Below are positions 8,523 to 19,497 of a stretch of 62,005 bases of DNA, piece after piece; within the stretch, counting starts at the first letter, position 1, and every line of letters starts with the position of its first letter. Source of the DNA: DASSKF01 sp035690725 (GTDB lineage: Bacteria > Actinomycetota > Actinomycetes > Actinomycetales > Dermatophilaceae); contig DASSKF010000033.1 in NCBI GenBank assembly GCA_035690725.1, forward strand, positions 1 to 62,005, read 5' to 3'. The position numbers were made by a program, and so were the translations under genes. The notes beneath the pieces are model-generated. The model was given only the letters and a program-made list of their open reading frames with translations, was not told the DNA's origin and did no database searches.

Positions 8523-9610
8523 GAGCTCGGGGCGCCCTCGCCGACGGCGGCCATCCTCGCCGCCTCGTCGGCGTCGACCGCCGACTGGACCACCGCATCG
8601 AGGTCGCCGTCGAGGACCGCGTCGAGGTTGTGGGCCTTGTAGCCGGTGCGGTGGTCGGCGATCCGGTTCTCGGGGAAGTTGTAGGTGCGGATCCGCTCGG
8701 AGCGGTCGACGGTGCGGACCTGGGACCGGCGTCGGTCGGCGGCAGCCGCCGCAGCGTCATCGGCAGCCAGCTGGTGCAGCCGTGCCCGCAGCACCCGCAG
8801 CGCCTGCTCCTTGTTCTGCAGCTGGGACTTCTCGTTCTGGCAGGAGACGACCAGACCGGTCGGCAGGTGGGTGATCCGCACTGCCGAGTCGGTGGTGTTG
8901 ACGCTCTGCCCACCCGGGCCGGAGGAGCGGTAGACGTCGACCTTCAGGTCGTTCGGGCCGATCTCGACCTCCGCGGGGTCGTCCACCTCGGGCATCACGA
9001 GCACGCCGGCGGCGGAGGTGTGGATCCGGCCCTGGCTCTCGGTGACCGGCACCCGCTGCACCCGGTGCACGCCGCCCTCGTACTTCAGGCGCGCCCACGG
9101 CGCCTCCCCCGGCCCGGGCGCGCCCTTCGTCTTGAACGCCACCCGGACGTCCTTCCAGCCGCCGAGGTCGGACTCGGTGCCGTCGAGGACCTCCGCCTTC
9201 CAGCCCCGGTGCTCGGCGTAGCGCAGGTACATCCGCAGCAGGTCCCCCGCGAACAGGGCCGACTCCTCGCCGCCCTCGCCCGCCTTGACCTCGAGGATCA
9301 CGTCCCGGTCGTCGTCGGGGTCGCGTGGCAGCAGCAGCGTGTGCAGGCGGTCCTCGGCCGCGACGGCGGCCTCCTCCAGCGCCGGCAGCTCCGCGGCGAA
9401 CCCGGCGTCCTCGGCGGCCAGCTCACGCGCGGCCGCGACGTCGTCCCGGGTGCGCAGCCACTCGCGGTAGGCGGTCACGACCGGTGCGAGGGCGGCATAC
9501 CGCTTGTTGAGGCGGCGCAGCCGGTCGGGGTCGGCGTGCGCGGCCGGGTCGGCCAGCTGCCGTTCCAGGTCGGCGTGCTCCTCCACGAGTGCGGCTGCGG
9601 ACTCGAGCAT
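8519..9610 (-). CDS. prfA: Peptide chain release factor 1
   Basis: Class I release factor recognising UAA/UAG, 363 residues. The peptidyl-tRNA hydrolysis motif GGQ is in SSGPGGQSVNTTDSAVR; RF1-type domain 2 precedes it with the expected recognition-loop region (RVPVTESQGRIHTS). It lies between rpmE and prmC, the order seen in most actinobacteria. A 108-base gap with a hairpin separates it from rpmE. Confidence 0.95.
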   Translation of the reverse strand: MLESAAALVEEHADLERQLADPAAHADPDRLRRLNKRYAALAPVVTAYREWLRTRDDVAAARELAAEDAGFAAELPALEEAAVAAEDRLHTLLLPRDPDDDRDVILEVKAGEGGEESALFAGDLLRMYLRYAEHRGWKAEVLDGTESDLGGWKDVRVAFKTKGAPGPGEAPWARLKYEGGVHRVQRVPVTESQGRIHTSAAGVLVMPEVDDPAEVEIGPNDLKVDVYRSSGPGGQSVNTTDSAVRITHLPTGLVVSCQNEKSQLQNKEQALRVLRARLHQLAADDAAAAAADRRRSQVRTVDRSERIRTYNFPENRIADHRTGYKAHNLDAVLDGDLDAVVQSAVDADEAARMAAVGEGAPSS

Positions 9611-9668
9611 GACGCCTTCTTCCGGTCTCGGAGGGTCGACGGGACCGGTGCCGGCCCCGGACAGGCGA

Positions 9669-9710
9669 CACCGCCGGCCCCGGGACCACGGATGGTCGGG
9701 ACCGGCGGTG
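9669..9710 (-). terminator. Imperfect hairpin after rpmE
   Basis: CACCGCCGG and CCGGCGGTG arms, with an inner GGGACCA/TGGTC pairing, form a long imperfect stem immediately downstream of rpmE and before prfA. It may terminate or attenuate transcription between the two. Confidence 0.45.
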
Positions 9711-9718
9711 CGGGAAAG

Positions 9719-9937
9719 CTACTTGGCGGCCCTCTTCTTGCCGTAGCGCTGCTCGAACCGGGCGACGCGGCCGCCGGTGTCGAGGATCTTCTGCTTGCCG
9801 GTGTAGAAGGGGTGGCACTGCGAGCAGACGTCGGCGTTGATCGTGCCGGAGGTCGCGGTGCTGCGGGTGGTGAACGTCGCGCCGCACGTGCAGGTCACGG
9901 TGGTCTCGACGTAGGCCGGGTGGATGTCAGTCTTCAA
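9719..9937 (-). CDS. rpmE: 50S ribosomal protein L31 (zinc-type)
   Basis: Ribosomal protein bL31, 72 residues from a TTG start at 9937, preceded by AAGGAG at good spacing; the product begins MKTDIHPAYVETTV as in other L31 proteins. It keeps the cysteines TCTC...CSQC, so it is the zinc-binding (type A) form rather than a zinc-independent paralogue. The open frame continues upstream but the ribosome-binding site fixes the start. No second L31 gene is in the window. Confidence 0.93.
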   Translation of the reverse strand: MKTDIHPAYVETTVTCTCGATFTTRSTATSGTINADVCSQCHPFYTGKQKILDTGGRVARFEQRYGKKRAAK

Positions 9938-10111
9938 CGGTGCTCCTTGGGGTGTCCTGTGCTCCGGGTCGCCCGCCGCCAGCCGGGTGCTGGACGGCGG
10001 CCGTGAACCGGCAGCCGGTGAGCAAGTGTGCCAGATCAGGGCACGTATGCCGAAACGCACGCGGGTGCCCCGGCATTCCCCTCCCGCGAACCTCGGGACA
10101 TTCCCACGAAC

Positions 10112-12204
<2,093 letters not shown>

Positions 12205-12208
<4 letters not shown>

Positions 12209-13665
12209 CCGGAGTCCCGCTCACCCTCGAAGCCGGAGCGCGTCATCACGCCCCAGACGGCCCGGCGACCGCGCAGGCTGGCCCACCAGCCCTGCAGCCG
12301 CCACCAGGCGGTCGCCTGCCGGTAGCCGACGTTCTCGAGCACCGCGGCGGCGAGCGTCGAACCGAGGTCGCGCCAGCGCTCGTACTTGTGGAAGCTCATC
12401 TCCTCGACCGTCATCGCCGCGAGCGTGACCAGCAGGGCGTAGCCGTAGGCGAGAGCGAGGAACAGCAGCGCGTAGTGGACGTGCACCACGCCGAGGGCCA
12501 GGCCCAGGCCGACCAGGACGAGCCCGAACAGCTCCAGCGCGGGGGCGATCAGCTCGAAGAGCCAGTACCAGGGCACTGCGACGAGGCCGACCTTGCCGTA
12601 GCGGGGGTTGGCGACCATGCCGCGGTACGTCCACAGCGTCTCCCACAGCCCCCGGTGCCAGCGAGCACGCTGCTTGCTCAGGACGCGCGTGGTGGACGGG
12701 ACCTCGGTCCAGCAGACCGGCTCCGCGACGAACTCCACCCGGTAGTCGCGGTCCTGGGAGCGCAGGTGGCGGTGGATGCGCATCACCAGCTCGAAGTCCT
12801 CGCCGATGCTCTCGGCGTCCAGGCCGCCGACCTCGACCAGGACGTCCCGCCGGAACACTCCGAAGGCCCCGCTGATGAGGATGAGCGCGCCCAGGCGCGA
12901 CCAGCCGGCCCGCCCGAGCAGGAAGGCGCGCAGGTACTCGACCACCTGGATGCGCGGCAGCCAGGTGCCCGGCATCCGGACGTCGACGACCCGCCCGGCC
13001 AGCACCCGGCACCCGTTCGCGGCACGGATCACGCCGCCTGCCGCGACGGTGCGGACCGGGTCGTCGGCGAAGGGCTGGGTGACCATCAGCAGGGCATCGG
13101 GGTCGAGGATGCTGTCGGCGTCCACACAGACGACCAGCTCCTCGGACGAGGCGTTCATGCCGACGTTGACCGCGTCCGAGCGCCCCGAGTTCTCCTTGCG
13201 CACGACCACCAGTCGGGTGCGTCCGTCCCGGGGCACGTGCACGCCCAGGACGCGCGCCTTGACCGGGATGTCGCGCGGCAGCTCCCGGTCGACCGGGACG
13301 AGGTCGAACGCGTCCCGCAGCCTCGTGAACGTCTCGTCCTTGCTGCCGTCGTCGACGACGACCACCTCGTGGCGGGGATAGCGCAGCGCCAGCATCGACT
13401 GGACCGAGGCGACGATGCCGGCCTCCTCGTTGTAGCTCGGCACGATCACCGACACACCGGCGGCGAGCTGGCTCCCGACCACCTCCTCGCGTCCGGCCTG
13501 CTCGACCCGTCGGAGGTGGTGCACGAACTGCCACGCGGCGAGGGCGATGAGGAGCAGGTAGGAGGTGTTGATCACCACGAAGTAGACGAGGACGGGGACC
13601 TCGATGGCGCCCATGACGGCCGAGACCACGTCCCTGGCCGTGTCGAGTGCCGCCTCCCAGCTCAT
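12205..13665 (-). CDS. Family 2 processive-type membrane glycosyltransferase
   Basis: A 486-residue GT2 enzyme resembling hyaluronan/poly-GlcNAc/cellulose-type synthases. One N-terminal helix (about 22-48) precedes a cytosolic GT-A domain with VSVIVPSYNEE (71-81), the metal/UDP-binding DAD (182-184), GED (287-289) and the QRARW motif (331-335) typical of processive enzymes; three to four C-terminal helices follow. It is expected to polymerise and export a surface polysaccharide; the sugar is not deducible. No PilZ domain is seen. Four-base overlaps with HEAT and kinase genes suggest signal-controlled output. Confidence 0.88.
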
Positions 13666-14759
13666 GCCGGTCGACCCACCGCGCGCAGCTGCGCCATGGC
13701 CAGTGCCCCACGCGCGGCGCGCCCGGCCGTCGTGTGCTCGTCGTTCAGCGACGTCAGGGCCTCCAGGCCACGACGGCCCAGTCGGGCGAGGGCGTCGGCA
13801 CTGATCTGGGCGAGCCGGCGGTCGTCGTCGGCCAGCAGCCCGACGAGGACGGGGACCGCACCCGGGTCACCCAGCTCGCCGAGCGCCTCGGTGGCGACCC
13901 GGCGCAGGGAGGCGGGCCGGCCGCGCTCGGTCGAGCGACCCAGCGCCGACACGTCCTCGCGTCCACCGAGCTGGCCGAGGGCGCGCGCCGCCGTCCGGCG
14001 GACCTCCGGGTCGGGGTCGCTCGCCAGGAGCACCCGCAGCCGGGGTGCCGTGGAGGTGAACAGGCCCACCCCGGCCACGCCGGCCGCGACGTTGCGGACC
14101 GCGGCGTGCTCGCTGCGCAGGCCGGCCTGCAGTGCGGCCGCGGTACCCACGCCCATGCCGATGAGCGCCTCGGCCGCCGTCGACGCCGGTATGCCGAGCG
14201 CACCCCCTGATCCGGCCAGCGCCCCCAGGACTGCCCCGGCGGCGGAGGGGTCTCCGACCATGCCGAGGGCGCGCGCCGCGACGAGCCGCACCTCCGGGGA
14301 GCGATCGGCGAGCGCACCGACGAGCTCGGGCGTGTGCCGCTGGTCGCGCATGAGGCCCAGCACGCGCGCGGCCCGGGCGCGGCTGACGGCGGAGCGGCTC
14401 CCCAGCGCGTGCTCGGCCGCCTCCACCGTGCGCAGTCGCGCCAGCACCTCCACCAGGTCGTCCGCGGTGCCCCCGCGCACCTTGGCGAGCATCGACACCA
14501 GCAGGTCGCGCGCGTCCCCGCGCCGGCTCCGCGGCAACTCCGCGAGCCGGTCCGCGCACGCCCCGTCCTCGTCCTCCCCCGCCGCCACCGCGAGCACGAG
14601 GGGGCGCAGCGGCGCCTGGCGCTCGGCGGTCGCCCGCAGCTGCCGGGTGCGGACGACCTTGGCGAGGACCACCACGAGGGCCAGGACCATGCACACGCCG
14701 ACGATGACCAGGCCCACGACCAGCAGGACCCGGCCGGCGACCGTGTCGGGCCCGGTCAC
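13662..14759 (-). CDS. Membrane-anchored HEAT-repeat protein
   Basis: A 365-residue protein with one N-terminal membrane helix (about 9-35), a basic stretch, and then cytoplasmic HEAT/PBS-lyase-like helical repeats through most of the rest (RAARVLGLMRD, EVRLVAARALGMVGDPSA, EVRRTAARALGQLGG, RRVATEALGELGDPGA). No enzymatic motif. Such solenoids act as protein-interaction scaffolds. Being coupled to a response regulator upstream and a polysaccharide synthase downstream, it could connect the two; that is inference. Confidence 0.85.
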   Translation of the reverse strand: MTGPDTVAGRVLLVVGLVIVGVCMVLALVVVLAKVVRTRQLRATAERQAPLRPLVLAVAAGEDEDGACADRLAELPRSRRGDARDLLVSMLAKVRGGTADDLVEVLARLRTVEAAEHALGSRSAVSRARAARVLGLMRDQRHTPELVGALADRSPEVRLVAARALGMVGDPSAAGAVLGALAGSGGALGIPASTAAEALIGMGVGTAAALQAGLRSEHAAVRNVAAGVAGVGLFTSTAPRLRVLLASDPDPEVRRTAARALGQLGGREDVSALGRSTERGRPASLRRVATEALGELGDPGAVPVLVGLLADDDRRLAQISADALARLGRRGLEALTSLNDEHTTAGRAARGALAMAQLRAVGRPA

Positions 14760-15148
14760 GACCCTCGGCGGGAGAGCACGCCGTTGACCCGGTGGACGAG
14801 CTCGCGCGGGCTGAACGGCTTGACCACGTAGTCGTCGGCGCCGGAGGCGAAGCCGGCGTCCACGTCGGTGTCCCGCGAGCGGGCGGTCAGCAGGATGACC
14901 TTGACGGCCTCCGTGCGAGGGTCCTCGCGCACCGCGCGCAGCACGTCGATGCCCGACATCTGCGGCATCATCACGTCCAGGACCGCCAGCCGTGGTGGGG
15001 CGCGCCGGATCGCCGCCAGGGCGGCGGCGCCGTCGTCCACCGCCTCCACGTCGAGGCCCGCCTGCTCCAGCTTGAAGACCACCAGCTCCCGGATGTCGGC
15101 GTCATCATCGGCCACGAGCACCCGGCCGGCGTCGGCCAGCTCACTCAC
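14756..15148 (-). CDS. Single-domain response regulator (CheY-like)
   Basis: A 130-residue receiver domain without an output domain. Acidic pair D15/D16, phospho-acceptor Asp58 (LAVLDVMMP), the Thr in LLTAR and Lys110 (VVKPF) are all present. The GTG at 15148 has AGAGGGG upstream and gives a normal receiver start; an open frame continues upstream without support. It is the first gene of the operon with the HEAT protein, GT2 synthase and histidine kinase, and its stop overlaps the HEAT gene start by four bases. Confidence 0.9.
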   Translation of the reverse strand: MSELADAGRVLVADDDADIRELVVFKLEQAGLDVEAVDDGAAALAAIRRAPPRLAVLDVMMPQMSGIDVLRAVREDPRTEAVKVILLTARSRDTDVDAGFASGADDYVVKPFSPRELVHRVNGVLSRRGS

Positions 15149-15264
15149 CCCGAACCCCTCTCGTCGACGGACGCGTCGCCCACAGCGCACCCTAGCGCCC
15201 GACGGCCCGTCCCCCACGGTTCGGCGGCCCCGGGTCTGTCGGACGTCGCCGCTACCGTCGGCGG

Positions 15265-16116
15265 ATGCGCTACGGGTTCGTCGTGCCGTTCAGCACCGAG
15301 TCGGAGTTCGTCGAGGTGGCCGTCGCCGCCGAACGGCACGGGTGGGACGCAGTCTTCTCCTGGGAGGCGGTGTGGCGCCACGACGCCTGGGTGACGCTCG
15401 CCGGCGCGGCCGCCCGTACCAGCCGGATCCGGCTGGGGACGCTGCTGACCCCGGTCCCCCGCTACCGGCCGTGGGACCTGGCCACCCGGGTGGGGTCGCT
15501 GGACCGGCTCTCCGGCGGTCGGGCGGTCCTCGGCGCGGGGCTCGGGGCCGTGCACGACAACTGGCTGGCCTTCGAACCGGACGAGGGCCGGCGGGTCCGG
15601 GCCGCCCGGATGGACGAGGCGCTCGCCGTCTACGCCGGGCTGATGGCCGGGCAACCCTTCTCCTACGAGGGCCGCTACTACTCCGCGCGCCCGGTCGAGG
15701 TGCTCACGCCGCCACCACCCGTGCAGCGCCCGCACCCGCCGGTGTGGGTGGTCGGCGCGCTGGTGCCGGGGCGGGACCGGCAGCCCTCACTCGAGCGCGC
15801 CGCGCGCTGGGAGGGGGTCTTTCCCGCGGTCGCCGGCGGCGCTGAGGGCAGCTCCGGGCTGACGCTCGAGGCGCTGGAGGAGGTCGTCGGGCGGCTGCAG
15901 CGGCTGCGCGCTGCCGAGGGGCTGCCCTGGGAGGGCTACGACGTGGTCATCGAGGGCGACACGTTCGGTGACTTCGGGCAGGTGCACGGCTCCCCCCGGC
16001 CGTGGGCGGACGCCGGCGCCACCTGGTGGGTGGAGAGCTGGTGGGACCTGCCCGAGGGGCCGGACGGGCTCGCCGAGCTCCGCCGGCGGGTCGCTGCGGG
16101 TCCCCCTGCCGGCTGA
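15265..16116 (+). CDS. LLM-class (luciferase-like) flavin oxidoreductase
   Basis: A 283-residue TIM-barrel protein of the bacterial luciferase/F420-dependent superfamily. Features are the N-terminal barrel strand MRYGFVVPF, AERHGWDAVFSWEA, SRIRLGTLLTPVPRYRP and DRLSGGRAVLGAGLG. Whether it uses F420 or FMN and its substrate cannot be told. A TACCGT -10 element ends six bases before the ATG with no ribosome-binding site, so the mRNA is probably leaderless. It is divergent from the response-regulator operon and convergent with rho. Confidence 0.85.
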   Translation: MRYGFVVPFSTESEFVEVAVAAERHGWDAVFSWEAVWRHDAWVTLAGAAARTSRIRLGTLLTPVPRYRPWDLATRVGSLDRLSGGRAVLGAGLGAVHDNWLAFEPDEGRRVRAARMDEALAVYAGLMAGQPFSYEGRYYSARPVEVLTPPPPVQRPHPPVWVVGALVPGRDRQPSLERAARWEGVFPAVAGGAEGSSGLTLEALEEVVGRLQRLRAAEGLPWEGYDVVIEGDTFGDFGQVHGSPRPWADAGATWWVESWWDLPEGPDGLAELRRRVAAGPPAG

Positions 16117-16143
16117 CCGCAGCGGGCGGTCCGACGTCGCGGC

Positions 16144-16228
16144 AGCAGAAGTCGGCACGCGGCCGAGTCCGTCCCCCATCCCACCTCGACCAGGGAGCAG
16201 AAGTCGGCACGCGGCCGAGTCCGTCCCC
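16144..16228. repeat. Two direct copies of a 33-bp sequence
   Basis: Identical 33-bp copies at 16144-16176 and 16196-16228, beginning AGCAGAAGTCGGCACGCGG, separated by 19 bp, lie in the intergenic region between the convergent LLM and rho genes. They are not palindromic and encode nothing evident. No third copy is seen in the window. Confidence 0.85.
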
Positions 16229-16241
16229 GCACCACACGAGA

Positions 16242-16267
16242 GGCCCGGGACCGTGCGGTCCCGGGCC
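16242..16267. terminator. Bidirectional hairpin between the LLM gene and rho
   Basis: GGCCCGGGACC-GTGC-GGTCCCGGGCC, an 11-bp perfect stem with a 4-base loop, 22 bases beyond the rho stop. Serves both convergent genes; no T-run on either side. Confidence 0.7.
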
Positions 16268-16288
16268 ACTCGGCATACCTCGTGGTGG

Positions 16289-18274
16289 TCAGTCGTCCAG
16301 GTGGATCGAGGACGTCTGCTGCACCTGCATGAGGAACTCGACGTTGCTCTTGGTCTTCTTGAGCCGGTCGAGCAGCAGCTCGATGCCCTGCTGCTGGTCG
16401 AGGGCGGCGAGCACCCGACGCAGTTTCCACATGATCTTCAGCTCGTCGTTGGCGAGGAGGATCTCCTCGCGCCGGGTACCGGAGGCGTTCACGTCGACCG
16501 CCGGGAAGATCCGGCGCTCGGAGAGCTGGCGCGACAGGCGCAGCTCCATGTTGCCGGTGCCCTTGAACTCCTCGAAGATCACCTCGTCCATCTTCGACCC
16601 GGTCTCGATGAGGGCCGTGGCGAGGATGGTGAGCGAGCCGCCGTTCTCGATGTTGCGGGCGGCACCGAAGAACCGCTTCGGCGGGTAGAGCGCGCTGCTG
16701 TCGACACCACCGGACAGGATCCGGCCGCTCGCCGGGGCGGCGAGGTTGTAGGCACGGCCGAGCCGGGTGATCGAGTCGAGCAGCACGACGACGTCGTGCC
16801 CCATCTCGACGAGGCGCTTGGCGCGCTCGATCGACAGCTCGGCGACCGTGGTGTGGTCGTCGGCGGGCCGGTCGAAGGTGGAGGAGATGACCTCACCCTT
16901 GACCGCGCGCTGCATGTCGGTGACTTCCTCGGGGCGCTCGTCGATGAGCACCACCATGAGGTGGGCCTCCGGGTTGTTGGTGGTGATCGCGTTGGCGATC
17001 GCCTGCAGGATCAGCGTCTTTCCGGCCTTGGCCGGGCTGACGACGAGGCCGCGCTGCCCCTTGCCGATCGGCGCGACGAGGTCGATGACCCGTGTGGTGA
17101 TGATGTTCGGCTCGGTCTCGAGGCGCAGCCGCTCCTGCGGGTAGAGCGGGGTGAGCTTGCCGAACTCGACCCGGTTCCGGGCCTCGTCCGGGGGGAGCCC
17201 GTTGACCGTGTCGAGGCGGACCAGCGCGTTGAACTTCTGCCGGCCGCTGGGCTGCTCGCCCTCGCGGAGTGCCTTGACCTGGCCGGTGACCGCGTCACCC
17301 TTGCGCAGACCGTGCTTGCGCACGATGCCCATGGACACGTAGACGTCGTTCGGGCCGGAGAGGTAGCCGCTGGTCCGCACGAACGCGTAGTTGTCGAGGA
17401 CGTCCAGGATGCCCGCGACCGGGACGAGGACGTCGTCCTCGTTCACGCTCGGCTCGTTGTTGTCCTGGTAGTCCTCGCGGCCGCCCCGTCCGCCGCGACG
17501 CTTGCGGTCACGGCTGCGCTGGCGTCCCCGGCGCCGGCCGCGGCCGCCCCGGTCGTCGTCGTAGTCGTTGCGGTTGTCACCGCGGCTGTCGTTGCGGTTG
17601 TCCCCGCGGCTGTCGTTGCGGTTGTCACCGCGGCTGTCATTCCGGTTGTCGTGGCGGTTGTCACCACGGTTGTCGTTGCGGTGGTCCTCGCTGCGCTTGC
17701 CGTCACGGTCGTTGCTGCGCTGGTCACCGCCCCGGTTGTCCTGCCGGTGCTGGTCACCGTTGTCGCGACTGCGGTTGTCCCGGTCGCGGCGCTGTTCGTC
17801 GCGCTCACGGCCGGAGCGGTTCTCGTCCCGGCCCTGCTGCTCGTCCCGGCCGGACCGGTCGGGCCGGTCGGCGCGGTCGCCCCGCGACTCGGGGCGCTCC
17901 TCGCGGGCGCGCGGCTGCTGGCCGCCGGTGGGCGCCTGCGTGCCGGGCTGCCCGGACTGGTCGGATCCGGGGGTGCTCGCAGGCGCCTGCTCGGACTGCT
18001 CGCTGCTGCGGGAGGCGCTGCTGCCGGAGCGAGGCCGGCCCGGCCCCTCGGAGCCGCTCGTGCTCTCGGCCGGCGCGCCCCCGGCCGGCTCGCCGGCCCG
18101 GCGCGCGCGAATCGCGGACACGAGGTCGCTCTTGCGCATCTTGGCCGTCCCGCTGATGCCCATGCTGCTGGCCAGGCCCTGCAGCTCGGCGAGCCGCATG
18201 GTGCTCAGCGCGCCGCTGCGGCGGGGAGCATCAGCTGCCCCGGCGGTCGGGGCGACGTCGGTGGTGTCGGTCAC
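16289..18274 (-). CDS. rho: Transcription termination factor Rho with large disordered insert
   Basis: Hexameric RNA-dependent ATPase that ends transcription. The 661 residues comprise a Rho_N helix-extension region (about 20-65, RLAELQGLASSMGISG), an acidic/basic disordered insert (about 65-255) rich in Arg, Asp, Asn and Gly, the CSD RNA-binding domain (about 265-340) and the RecA-like motor with Walker A SPAKAGKT and the C-terminal R/Q-loop region. Such N-terminal inserts are typical of actinobacterial Rho and add RNA affinity. The GTG at 18274 follows AAGGA and yields MTDTTDV; an upstream open frame is less likely. The leader to thrB is 243 bases. Confidence 0.95.
   Translation of the reverse strand: MTDTTDVAPTAGAADAPRRSGALSTMRLAELQGLASSMGISGTAKMRKSDLVSAIRARRAGEPAGGAPAESTSGSEGPGRPRSGSSASRSSEQSEQAPASTPGSDQSGQPGTQAPTGGQQPRAREERPESRGDRADRPDRSGRDEQQGRDENRSGRERDEQRRDRDNRSRDNGDQHRQDNRGGDQRSNDRDGKRSEDHRNDNRGDNRHDNRNDSRGDNRNDSRGDNRNDSRGDNRNDYDDDRGGRGRRRGRQRSRDRKRRGGRGGREDYQDNNEPSVNEDDVLVPVAGILDVLDNYAFVRTSGYLSGPNDVYVSMGIVRKHGLRKGDAVTGQVKALREGEQPSGRQKFNALVRLDTVNGLPPDEARNRVEFGKLTPLYPQERLRLETEPNIITTRVIDLVAPIGKGQRGLVVSPAKAGKTLILQAIANAITTNNPEAHLMVVLIDERPEEVTDMQRAVKGEVISSTFDRPADDHTTVAELSIERAKRLVEMGHDVVVLLDSITRLGRAYNLAAPASGRILSGGVDSSALYPPKRFFGAARNIENGGSLTILATALIETGSKMDEVIFEEFKGTGNMELRLSRQLSERRIFPAVDVNASGTRREEILLANDELKIMWKLRRVLAALDQQQGIELLLDRLKKTKSNVEFLMQVQQTSSIHLDD
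17567..17662 (-). repeat. 24-bp tandem repeat inside rho (NRNDSRGD units)
   Basis: Three nearly identical 24-bp units at 17567, 17591 and 17615, plus a degenerate fourth, encode the eight-residue repeat DNRNDSRG in the disordered insert of Rho. In-frame unit gain or loss would change insert length without breaking the gene. Confidence 0.85.
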
Positions 18275-18517
18275 GAAGGATTCCTTCCCCCTCGTTGTGG
18301 CCCGGTGTGGGAACCGGGACCGGGGATTGACATGGCCGGCGAACGTGCCGGCTTCTGAAAAAGCACACGCGCGGACGTGGACAGCCGCAGACATCGGCGT
18401 GTCAACGCCCGTGTGGTGTGGGTGCACCGGCTCCATTGAGTTCGGCCGCGGATGCGGTCAGTGACCGAGGCTCTACCGCCGGGTGCGCCTTCATGCTACA
18501 CCCCGACGTCACCGGGG

Positions 18518-19495
18518 TCACGCGAACGGGGGACCCGACACGCGGACGGCGACGCCGGAGGCGGCCAGACCCGGCTGCAGCACGGCCCAGTCCCCGGACC
18601 CGCCCGCGTCCTCGACGAGCCGTCGCACCAGCGTGGTCTGCTCCGGCGGTCCCAGGACGAGCACGGACGGACCGGCCCCCGAGATGACCGCCGCGCAGCC
18701 ACCGGCCCGCAGCCGGTCGACGAGGGCCATCGACGCGGGGAAGGCGGTCCGGCGCGCTTCCTGGTGCAGCCAGTCCCGGGTCGCCGGCAGGAGCAGCTCC
18801 GGCCGCCGGGTCACCGCCTCGACGAGCAGGGCCGCGCGCGCGGCGTTGCGGGCGGCGTCGACGTGCGGCACGAGCTCGGGCAGCACGGCCCGGGCCGTGC
18901 TCGTGGCCAGCGCCGCCGACGGCACCAGCACGGTGGCCTCGACGGACCGGTGGACGGCGAGCCGGGTCGTGCACCACGACCCGGCCTCCTCCGCAGCCCA
19001 GGACAGTGTCATGCCCCCGAGGACGCTGGCCGAGGCGTTGTCCGGGTGCCCCTCCATCTCACTCGCGAGGTCGCGGGCGAGGTTGCGGTCCACCTCGACC
19101 TCCTCGCCGGGTGCACGGTCCTGCTCCTCGGCACCGAGCACGGCGAGCGCCTGGGCGGCGACCACGCCGGTGACGATCGCCGCCGCGGACGAGCCCAGGC
19201 CCCGGCCCTGCGGGATCCGGTTGCGGGAGCGCACCGTGAGCCCGGCGGGCGGGCGGACACCGAGGTGGGACCAGGTGCCCGACAACGCCCGGAGGATCAG
19301 GTGCTCGTGGTCCTCGGGCAGCACGCCGGCACCCTCACCCTCGACCTCGACCCGGATCCGGTCCCCCTCCAGCCGGATCTCGCTCTCGTCGTGCAGCGCG
19401 AGGGCCAGCCCGACGGAGTCGAAGCCGGGACCGATGTTCGCGCTGCTGGCCGGCACGCGGACGCGGACGCCCACACCGCTGGTCAGGTGGGCCAC
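18518..19495 (-). CDS. thrB: Homoserine kinase
   Basis: Phosphorylates homoserine to O-phosphohomoserine, the step before threonine synthase. The 325-residue GHMP kinase has PASSANIGPGFDSVGLAL at the start, the ATP-binding IPQGRGLGSSAAAIV and a C-terminal GAGPSVLVL motif. The GTG at 19495 lies two bases after the thrC stop, so translation is coupled. A small ACCCCG/CGGGGT hairpin overlaps its stop. It ends the amino-acid operon that begins at 25456. Confidence 0.94.
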   Translation of the reverse strand: MAHLTSGVGVRVRVPASSANIGPGFDSVGLALALHDESEIRLEGDRIRVEVEGEGAGVLPEDHEHLILRALSGTWSHLGVRPPAGLTVRSRNRIPQGRGLGSSAAAIVTGVVAAQALAVLGAEEQDRAPGEEVEVDRNLARDLASEMEGHPDNASASVLGGMTLSWAAEEAGSWCTTRLAVHRSVEATVLVPSAALATSTARAVLPELVPHVDAARNAARAALLVEAVTRRPELLLPATRDWLHQEARRTAFPASMALVDRLRAGGCAAVISGAGPSVLVLGPPEQTTLVRRLVEDAGGSGDWAVLQPGLAASGVAVRVSGPPFA

Positions 19496-19497
19496 CG

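Noticed and set aside
18377..18405. TTGACA in the rho leader as a rho promoter
   Set aside because: A perfect -35 hexamer, but the position for -10 reads GTCCAC; no matching -10 at 16-18 bp.
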